DNA of 64,000 bases, from NCBI RefSeq assembly GCF_037646705.1, contig NZ_JBBHER010000003.1:372001-436000 (forward strand), in the 5' to 3' direction. Origin of the DNA: Pikeienuella litoralis. GTDB taxonomy: Bacteria > Pseudomonadota > Alphaproteobacteria > Rhodobacterales > Rhodobacteraceae. Positions 58,248 through 64,000 of this stretch are shown here, in pieces (within the stretch, counting starts at the first letter, position 1; every line of letters begins with the position of its first letter). The notes under the pieces are model-generated. The model saw nothing but the letters and a program-made list of their open reading frames with translations. It ran no database searches and was not told where the DNA came from. The position numbers and the translations under genes were made by a program.

Positions 58248-58901
58248 TCAGAGCCGGGTGAAGGTCTCGTCTTCCGGGTTCATCCCGTACATGTCGCCAT
58301 GCGCGATATCGATCCAGGCGCCGTGCAGCGTCAGCAGCCCGGCGTCCACCGCATCCTTGACGAAGGGAAAGCTTGCGAGATTGCGGAGCGAGGTGCGCAC
58401 GGTCTCATGCTCCATCTCACGCAAGGCCGCGGCCCGGTCCTTCGGGTTCGATGCGACAACCCGGTCATATCCGGGCCGGAGCAGATCCATCCAGCGGCCG
58501 ATGAAGCTGGACGCCGCCTCGAGCTCGGGCGCGGCGCCTGAACACATGTCGTGGCAGGCCTGCGCGCCGCCGCAATTCGAATGGCCGACGATGAGGATAT
58601 GCGCGACCTTCAGCGCGTTCACCGCGTATTCGACGCCGGCGGAGGTGCCGTGGTGATTCTCGTCAGGGGTGTAAGGCGGCACCAGATTGGCGATGTTGCG
58701 GAGCGCGAAAAGGTCGCCGGGCTCGGCGCCGAACATTGAGATCGCGTCGATTCGGCTGTCGCAGCAGGAAATCAGCATCGATCGCGGGTGCTGCCCGTTG
58801 GTCATCAGACGCGCATACCAAGCCTTGGAATCATCGAATTTCGTTGATTTCCAAGCGTGAAATCGATCTGAAAAATAGGTTGGGACCGGATGTGCGAGCA
58901 T
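58248..58901 (-). CDS. Beta-class carbonic anhydrase
   Basis: Interconverts CO2 and bicarbonate. 217 residues. Zinc ligands Cys46 in ISCCDSRID, His107 and Cys110 in GHSNCGGAQA; the Asp48-Arg50 dyad of the CxDSR motif is present. Length and the NIANLVPPYTPD segment are typical of the Can/CynT branch. Its start is divergent from a small secreted-protein gene. Confidence 0.95.
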   Translation of the reverse strand: MLAHPVPTYFSDRFHAWKSTKFDDSKAWYARLMTNGQHPRSMLISCCDSRIDAISMFGAEPGDLFALRNIANLVPPYTPDENHHGTSAGVEYAVNALKVAHILIVGHSNCGGAQACHDMCSGAAPELEAASSFIGRWMDLLRPGYDRVVASNPKDRAAALREMEHETVRTSLRNLASFPFVKDAVDAGLLTLHGAWIDIAHGDMYGMNPEDETFTRL

Positions 58902-59004
58902 GACTGTTAAGCGCTCCTTTCAACTAAGCGGGGCCGACGCCTGCGTGACAAGCCGGGAACGACATGACAGACTCATTTGTCAAGGTAAAGAGAGAGGATT
59001 GGCG

Positions 59005-59325
59005 GTGCGGCGGTGGACCATCCTCTGGCGCGTCTTGTTCGCGTTCATGGTATTTACGGCGGACGTATCGCTCGCGGCGGCTGAGGGAAGCGTGGCGCAT
59101 CGTTTCTGCCGGATGACCGTTGGCGGCCCGTCGGCGGCGTTCGACGCGTGCGTCTCACGGCAGATCGAGGGCGCGCGCGCCATCGCGCGCCGGCTCTCCG
59201 CGGTGCGCGGCGAGGCGAAGGCGGCCGCATATCTGATTGAGGTCTACGATGAGTGCCGCGCGCTCTGGTTGCCGGATTACGCGCTGATCGACCAATGCCT
59301 CGCGGCGCGGCTCGAAGGCGAGTGA
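59005..59325 (+). CDS. Small predicted secreted protein with four cysteines
   Basis: A 106-residue protein of no known family. A signal peptide fits residues 1-26 (VRRWTILWRVLFAFMVFTADV, cleavage near LAAA). The mature part has four cysteines (HRFCRM, DACVSR, DECRAL, DQCLAAR), so two disulfides in the periplasm are plausible. GTG at 59005 is chosen because GAGAGGA stands six bases upstream; a longer frame from 58900 overlaps the divergent carbonic anhydrase start and lacks such a site. Function unknown. Confidence 0.65.
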   Translation: MRRWTILWRVLFAFMVFTADVSLAAAEGSVAHRFCRMTVGGPSAAFDACVSRQIEGARAIARRLSAVRGEAKAAAYLIEVYDECRALWLPDYALIDQCLAARLEGE

Positions 59326-59353
59326 GTCGCCGCCTTCGGGGCCGCGCGGCCAG

Positions 59354-60406
59354 TCACTTTCCCCGGCGGACCATGCCGTAGAGATCGCGCGGATCGTCCG
59401 GATCGGCGAGCATGTCCAACTCGATGAAGGCGCCGGTCCGCTCCAACTGGTCGCGGATATAGCGGAGCGCGGAGAAATCCTCGATGGCGAAGCCGACGCT
59501 GTCGAACAGCGTGATCTGCGCGGCGGAGCGCCGCCCGGTCTCGGCCCCGGCGATCACGCGCCAGAGTTCGGTGACCGGGTGATCGGGTTCGAGCTGTTGA
59601 ATCTCCCCTTCGATCCGGGTCTGCGGCGGATATTCGACGAAGATGTCCGAGCGAAGCAGAATGTCGCGGTGAAGCTCGGTCTTTCCCGGGCAGTCGCCGC
59701 CGATTGCGTTGATGTGAACGCCGGCGCCGACCATGTTGTCGGTCAGGATGGTCGCGCACTGCTTGTCCGCCGTGCAGGTGGTGATGATCTCGGCTTCGGC
59801 GACCGCCTCCTCCTTGGAGCGGCAGGAGATGATGCGAAGCCCCGTCCCCTTGAGGTTGGCGGCCGCTTTCGCGGTCGCGGCGGCGTCGAGATCGTAGAGG
59901 CGGACCTCCTCGATCCCGAGCAGCTTCTGAAACGCGATCGCCTGAAATTCGCATTGCGCGCCGTTGCCGATCATGGCCATGGCCCGGGCGCCTTTCGGCG
60001 CAAGATGTCTGGCGGCCATCGCCGAGGTCGCGGCGGTGCGGAGCGCGGTCAGGATCGTCATCTCGGTCAACAGCACCGGATAGCCGTTGGCGACGTTGGA
60101 CAGAACGCCGAAGGCGGTGACGGTCTGATAGCCTTCACGCATGTTCTTCGGATGGCCGTTCACATATTTGAAGCCGTAATTCTCACCGTCCGAGGTCGGC
60201 ATCAGTTCGATCACGCCCTCGTTGGAGTGGGCGGCGACGCGCGGCGTCTTGTCGAAGCTCTCCCAGCGGCGAAAATCGGCTTCGATATACTCCGCGAGTT
60301 CGGCGATCATCTCCGCCGGGCCGATCCCGTTCACGATCTCCATCATGTGGTCGACGGAGACGAAAGGGACCATCGCGAGGCGGGAGGGTTCGGAAGGCGT
60401 TCTCAT
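59354..60406 (-). CDS. Ornithine cyclodeaminase
   Basis: Converts L-ornithine to L-proline and ammonia in arginine breakdown. About 350 residues. The mu-crystallin/OCD family features are clear: RRWESFDKTPRVAAHS, GVIELMPTSDGENYGFKYVNGHPKN, the NAD-binding AMIGNGAQCEFQAIAF, and HINAIGGDCPGKTELH. ATG at 60406 has AAGGA eight bases upstream; ATG at 60415 and 60373 are alternatives. Follows the arginase gene by 57 bases on the same strand. Confidence 0.94.
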   Translation of the reverse strand: MRTPSEPSRLAMVPFVSVDHMMEIVNGIGPAEMIAELAEYIEADFRRWESFDKTPRVAAHSNEGVIELMPTSDGENYGFKYVNGHPKNMREGYQTVTAFGVLSNVANGYPVLLTEMTILTALRTAATSAMAARHLAPKGARAMAMIGNGAQCEFQAIAFQKLLGIEEVRLYDLDAAATAKAAANLKGTGLRIISCRSKEEAVAEAEIITTCTADKQCATILTDNMVGAGVHINAIGGDCPGKTELHRDILLRSDIFVEYPPQTRIEGEIQQLEPDHPVTELWRVIAGAETGRRSAAQITLFDSVGFAIEDFSALRYIRDQLERTGAFIELDMLADPDDPRDLYGMVRRGK

Positions 60407-60463
60407 CAAGGGCATCCTTCTTGGTGAACGAGCGTGCGGCGAGCGGGGCGTGAAGGTCTGGCG

Positions 60464-61381
60464 TCAATAGTGGCTGCGGGTCATGCGATCGAGCACCTTG
60501 CGGCCCATCAGGGACGCGGCGAGATCGACCATCAGCTTCGCGGTGCGCCCGCGCTCGTCCAGGAAAGGGTTGAGCTCGACCAGATCCAGCGAGGAGGCGA
60601 GGCCGCTGTCGCTCACCATCTCCATGATCAGATGCGCCTCGCGGAACGTGGCGCCGCCGGGGACCGTGGTGCCGACCGCGGGCGCGATGGACGGGTCCAG
60701 GAAATCGACATCCAGGCTGACATGGAGCCGCCCGTTCGCGGCCTTCACCCGCGCGAGAAACGCGCGAAGCGGCGGGGCGATGCCGTGCTCGTCGATCGCG
60801 CGCATGTCGCGAACATCGATGCCGGCCTCGACGATGCGGGCGTTCTCCGCCGGATCGACGGAGCGAAGGCCCAGCATCAACACCTGATCCGGCGCGACGA
60901 CGGCTTTCAGCGGCGGATAGGCGTCGAACCCCTTCGCGCCGGTGACATAGGCCATCGGCGCGCCGTGAAGGTTCCCGCTGGTCGTGGTGTCGGGCGTGTG
61001 GAGATCGGGATGCGCGTCGAGCCAGAGCACAAAAAGCGGCCGGCGCTCGGCGGCCGCGCGTTCCGCCATCGCGGAGATCGAGCCCGCCGCGAGGCAGTGG
61101 TCGCCGCCGAGAAAGACCGGAAACGCGGTCTCGGCGCGCCCTGCGGCCTGAATCGCTTCGGTCCAGGCGACCGTCAGGCCGAGGTTCTTCACCGCCGCGT
61201 TCGAATGCGCCAGATCCCGCGCCGGGGCGGGCCGGATGTCGCCCCGGTCCTCCACATGATGGCCGAGCGCCGTCAGCGCCTCCGCGAGGCCGGCGGTGCG
61301 ATAGGCTTCAGGCCCCATCTGGCAGCCGGGCTGCGCGGCGCCGGCGTGGGTGGGAACGCCAAGCAGAGCGATATTGGTCAT
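60464..61381 (-). CDS. rocF: Arginase
   Basis: Hydrolyses arginine to ornithine and urea, feeding the ornithine cyclodeaminase encoded next. 305 residues, ureohydrolase fold. Manganese ligands: His95 in GGDHC, Asp122/His124/Asp126 in DAHPDLHT, and the aspartates of SLDVDFLDP. The N-terminal GVPTHAGAAQPGCQMGPEAYR is the arginase branch rather than agmatinase. Preceded by an Lrp-family gene 127 bases upstream. Confidence 0.95.
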   Translation of the reverse strand: MTNIALLGVPTHAGAAQPGCQMGPEAYRTAGLAEALTALGHHVEDRGDIRPAPARDLAHSNAAVKNLGLTVAWTEAIQAAGRAETAFPVFLGGDHCLAAGSISAMAERAAAERRPLFVLWLDAHPDLHTPDTTTSGNLHGAPMAYVTGAKGFDAYPPLKAVVAPDQVLMLGLRSVDPAENARIVEAGIDVRDMRAIDEHGIAPPLRAFLARVKAANGRLHVSLDVDFLDPSIAPAVGTTVPGGATFREAHLIMEMVSDSGLASSLDLVELNPFLDERGRTAKLMVDLAASLMGRKVLDRMTRSHY

Positions 61382-61508
61382 GAACGGGCCTCTCTTCGAT
61401 GTCGGGATGAAGAATAGGCGGGAAAGCGATCAACGCATATCGGGAGAAATGATCGTTTCGGGCGCTAAATTGACCGATTCGATAAATTTGGCGATCAATA
61501 TGCGCGAT

Positions 61509-61946
61509 TCAACTCCGGACCGTATCGAGAAGCAGGCTGGTCTGGCTGTTGGAGACGCCGGGAATCGCGCGCACCTCCCTCAGGACGCGGTCGAACGCCG
61601 GCAGCGAAGCGGCGCGGATCTCCGCAACCAGATCCCAGGCGCCGTTGGTGGTGTGGATCGCGGTGATCTCCGGCATCGCCGAAAGCGTGCGGATCACCTG
61701 CCGCGTCATCGACCCTTTCAACTCGATCGTCATCACCGCGCGAACGGCGTCGGCGGCGTGTTCGACGCCGAGATCAACGGTGAACCGGCGGATCACGCCG
61801 TCGGAGATCAGACGCTCCAGCCGCGCGCGCACCGTTCCCCGGGCGAGGCCGAGTTCGAGAGAGAGCGCGGTGATGGAGGCGCGCCCGTTCTCGCGCAGGG
61901 CCGCGATGAGGCGCCTGTCGGTCTCGTCCGGCGGCGCGCCGGTCAC
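61509..61946 (-). CDS. Lrp/AsnC family regulator, probably of arginase and ornithine cyclodeaminase
   Basis: A 145-residue regulator with an N-terminal HTH (about 7-55, DETDRRLIAALRENGRASITALSLELGLARGTVRARLERL) and the RAM domain. In Rhizobiaceae a similar protein senses arginine or ornithine and activates arginase and cyclodeaminase genes, fitting the genes just downstream. Starts with GTG in the GTGA overlap with xerC, so it is also tied to the DUF484-xerC unit upstream. Confidence 0.92.
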   Translation of the reverse strand: MTGAPPDETDRRLIAALRENGRASITALSLELGLARGTVRARLERLISDGVIRRFTVDLGVEHAADAVRAVMTIELKGSMTRQVIRTLSAMPEITAIHTTNGAWDLVAEIRAASLPAFDRVLREVRAIPGVSNSQTSLLLDTVRS

Positions 61947-62881
61947 GCGTCGTTCCGGGGGTGGGCCGCTTCGTAGACCGCCATCAGCCGCGCCTGATCG
62001 ACGGAGGTGTAGACCTGCGTCGTCGCCAGAGAGGCGTGGCCGAGAAGCGCCTGAATCGCCCGGAGATCGCCGCCCGCCTCCAGAAGGTGCGTGGCGAAGG
62101 AATGCCGGAGCGCATGCGGCGTCGCGGTGGCGGGGAGGCCGAGCGCGGCGCGCGCCCGCGCCATCGCCAGCCGCAAGAGGCGCGCGTCGAGCCGCCGGCC
62201 CCGCGCGCCGAGAAAGAGCGGGTCCGCCGCCCCGGTCTCGTAGGGAAGAAGCCGGAGATAGGCGTCAACCGCCCGCCGCGCGGCGGCGGGAACCGGCGCG
62301 ATCCGCTCTTTCCCGCCCTTGCCGCGAATCCGGAGAACCTCCGGAAGCGGCGCGTCGCCCCGGTTCAGCGCCAGCGCCTCCGATATCCGCAGCCCGGCGC
62401 CCCAGAGCAGGGTGAGAACGGCGGCGTCGCGGGCCGCGATCCAGGGCTCCGGGTGGTCGTCGGCGGCGTGGTCGATCAGCGCCGTCGCGGCCGCCGCCGT
62501 CACCGGGCGGGGCAGTCGGCGCGCGGTTTTCGGGCCGCGCGCCGCAAGCGGGGCCGCCGCTTCGATCCCCTCGGCCTCGCCGAGCCAGCGATGAAAGGAC
62601 TTCACCGCCGAGAGCGCGCGCGCCGCCGACCGCGCCGAAAGCCCATCCGCGCGAAGCCGCGCCTGAAACGCCCTCATGTCCCGCGGCGAGACCGCCGCGA
62701 GCGCGGCCAGCCCGACCGGGCCGCCCCGATGATTGGTCAGAAACCCGAGATACCCGGCGACGTCGCGCCGATAGGCGGCGATCGTATGCGGGGACGCGCC
62801 TCCGGCGCCGCTCAACGCCGCCAGCCAGCGGCGAAGAAGAGCGTCGCCGCCGGCGGCGTCTCCGGCCGGCGCCCCGCTCAT
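61943..62881 (-). CDS. xerC: Tyrosine recombinase XerC
   Basis: With XerD it resolves chromosome dimers at dif. 312 residues. N-terminal core-binding domain (about 10-100, LLRRWLAALSGAGGASPHTIAAYRRDV) and catalytic domain with Arg in GLRISEALALNRGD, the HALRHSFATHLLEAGGDL block, LGHASLATTQVYTSVD with the nucleophile Tyr. The start ATG shares a base with the DUF484 stop (TGATG). Confidence 0.93.
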   Translation of the reverse strand: MSGAPAGDAAGGDALLRRWLAALSGAGGASPHTIAAYRRDVAGYLGFLTNHRGGPVGLAALAAVSPRDMRAFQARLRADGLSARSAARALSAVKSFHRWLGEAEGIEAAAPLAARGPKTARRLPRPVTAAAATALIDHAADDHPEPWIAARDAAVLTLLWGAGLRISEALALNRGDAPLPEVLRIRGKGGKERIAPVPAAARRAVDAYLRLLPYETGAADPLFLGARGRRLDARLLRLAMARARAALGLPATATPHALRHSFATHLLEAGGDLRAIQALLGHASLATTQVYTSVDQARLMAVYEAAHPRNDA

Positions 62882-63612
62882 CAGCTTTCCGGCGCGAGCC
62901 AGCGCCGGAGCGCGCGCTCCACCACGCCGCCGAAAAACTCCAGCAACTCGCCGCCATGCTCAGGGTCGAACCGGCGCGCGTCTTCCGCCCCGAAGACCAG
63001 AAGCCCCTGCCGGCCGCCGCCGAGATCGAGCCGGACCAGAGCCTCGGACCCGATCGCGGCCGCGGCGTCGCCGAAGACGGCCTCCGCCTCGGGGGTGGTC
63101 CGCCGGAGGCTGATCCGCCGGCGGCCGCCGAAGGAGAAATAGGCGTCGACCCCGCCCGGCGGCAGGATCACGAATCGGTCGCTCAGCGCGGGATCGAGCT
63201 CGGTCAGCGGGCCGGGCGCGGCTTCGTCCGTCTCGATGCAGAGGCGGGCGTGGTCGACCGCGACCATGTCCGGCGTCTCCAGGGTGAGCGCGCGGAGGAA
63301 ATCGACGAAGCGGTTCTGATCGAGGAGCAGAAGCACCGCTTTCTGGATCTGCGTCGTGCCGGCGAGGTTCTCATAGGCGGCGGCGATGACCGAGCGGTGC
63401 GTCGTCTCCAGCCGGTCGAGCCGCGCCTCCAGCCGGGTGACCAGCGCGCCGCGAAGATCGACCACCTTGCGCCCGCCGGGCTTGCCCTCGGCGTCGATCA
63501 GCGCCTGCATCACGACGCGATCCTCCAGCACGATGTCCGGATCGGCGAGAATCTCCGTCCTCAGATCCCGGCTTTCGGCCTCTTCCCGGGGCTCGGCGCC
63601 GGCGTCAGCCAA
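62881..63612 (-). CDS. DUF484 (GAF-like) family protein
   Basis: A 243-residue GAF-fold protein often encoded next to xerC; its role is unknown. ILADPDIVLEDRVVMQALIDAEGKPGGRKVVDLRGALVTRLEARLDRLE is the family opening. It seems to start with TTG at 63612, eight bases inside the end of the transaldolase gene. Forms a tight chain transaldolase-DUF484-xerC-lrp on the minus strand. Confidence 0.87.
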   Translation of the reverse strand: MADAGAEPREEAESRDLRTEILADPDIVLEDRVVMQALIDAEGKPGGRKVVDLRGALVTRLEARLDRLETTHRSVIAAAYENLAGTTQIQKAVLLLLDQNRFVDFLRALTLETPDMVAVDHARLCIETDEAAPGPLTELDPALSDRFVILPPGGVDAYFSFGGRRRISLRRTTPEAEAVFGDAAAAIGSEALVRLDLGGGRQGLLVFGAEDARRFDPEHGGELLEFFGGVVERALRRWLAPES

Positions 63613-64000
63613 GGATTTTCTGCCCGGTCTTGGCCCAGTCCCTGAGGAACGCGTCGAGGCCCTTGTCTGTCAGCGGGTGGCTCGCCAGCGCCTTGATGAC
63701 GCCGGGCGGCGCGGTGATGACGTCGGCCCCGATCAGCGCCGCCGCCTTCACGTGGTTCACGTTGCGGATGGACGCGGCGAGGATCTCGGTGGAAAAATGA
63801 TAATTGTCGTAGATCTGGCGAATCTCCTGAATAAGCTCCATGCCGTCGAGAGAGATATCGTCGAGCCGCCCGATGAAGGGCGAGATGAACGTCGCGCCCG
63901 CCTTCGCCGCGAGGAGCGCCTGATTGGCGGAGAAGCAGAGCGTGACGTTAACCATCCGGCCTTCGCCCGACAGCGCCTTGCAGGCCTTGAGCCCTTCCCA
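63605..64000 (-). CDS. Transaldolase family protein (TalC/FSA type), 5'-truncated by the window edge
   Basis: Transfers a dihydroxyacetone unit between sugar phosphates in the pentose phosphate pathway, or acts as fructose-6-phosphate aldolase. Only the C-terminal 131 residues are inside: WEGLKACKALSGEGRMVNVTLCFSANQALLAAKAGATFISPFIGRLDDI continues past the edge. The Schiff-base Lys lies upstream of the window. FSTEILAASIRNVNHVKAAALIGADVITAPPGVIKAL and SHPLTDKGLDAFLRDWAKTGQ are typical of the TalC/FSA group. Confidence 0.92.
   Translation of the reverse strand, partial: WEGLKACKALSGEGRMVNVTLCFSANQALLAAKAGATFISPFIGRLDDISLDGMELIQEIRQIYDNYHFSTEILAASIRNVNHVKAAALIGADVITAPPGVIKALASHPLTDKGLDAFLRDWAKTGQKILG

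Overview
The window is GC-rich, gene-dense chromosomal DNA from an alphaproteobacterium. Several signs point to the Rhodobacterales or close relatives: the methyltransferase-comF-grxC-nitrilase block, the dapD-hypothetical-HAD-dapE block, an IF-3 that appears to start at a non-AUG codon before an ARRPHNAPP N-terminus, the transaldolase-DUF484-xerC chain, and the short alphaproteobacterial SRP RNA. No phage, insertion sequence, CRISPR array or plasmid function was seen. Genus cannot be fixed from the sequence alone.

Layout. 1-8 kb: end of thrS, a DUF808 membrane protein, tRNA-Tyr and tRNA-Ala, hemH, an NDUFAF5-like methyltransferase, comF, grxC, a nitrilase-family amidase and a MarR regulator. 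8-19 kb: a lipid locus with a dedicated acyl carrier protein, serine palmitoyltransferase, a nucleotidyltransferase-like protein, an AspH/LpxO-like hydroxylase, a DAG/ceramide-kinase-like enzyme, a metallophosphoesterase, a GAF histidine kinase, an LptF/LptG-like permease pair and a GNAT-type ceramide-synthase-like protein. This is the most interesting part of the window. 19-25 kb: LysE exporter, 2OG oxygenase, an aldehyde dehydrogenase/ThDP enzyme pair with an Lrp regulator, and 4-hydroxyphenylpyruvate dioxygenase. 25-29 kb: glycerate kinase, galU, infC. 29-34 kb: a sugar or glycerol-phosphate type ABC importer with a DeoR regulator. 34-46 kb: a Na/Pi-type transporter, small enzymes, recF and dnaN (without dnaA or gyrB next to them), an aminotransferase, rnhA and ispH. 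46-53 kb: a branched-chain-amino-acid-type (HAAT) ABC importer fused by overlap to an acyl-CoA synthetase. 53-64 kb: LOG-family protein, dapD/dapE, gluconokinase, hydroxyacid dehydrogenase, SRP RNA, carbonic anhydrase, ornithine cyclodeaminase, arginase, Lrp, xerC, DUF484 and the end of a transaldolase.

How the genes may work together. The ACP and serine palmitoyltransferase would make 3-ketosphinganine. The GNAT-type protein would N-acylate the base, the AspH/LpxO-like enzyme could 2-hydroxylate an acyl chain, the kinase and nucleotidyltransferase-like protein could build a head group, and the LptF/LptG-like pair could lift the lipid out of the inner membrane toward an Lpt-like bridge. The enzymes at both ends fit known bacterial ceramide biosynthesis. 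The middle steps are inference from gene content. No reductase for the keto group was seen in the window.

Regulatory and structural sites come from reading the sequence by eye. Stem-loops and palindromes are real as sequence, but their roles are inferred. Start codons were moved inward where a Shine-Dalgarno match, overlap or family length argued for it.
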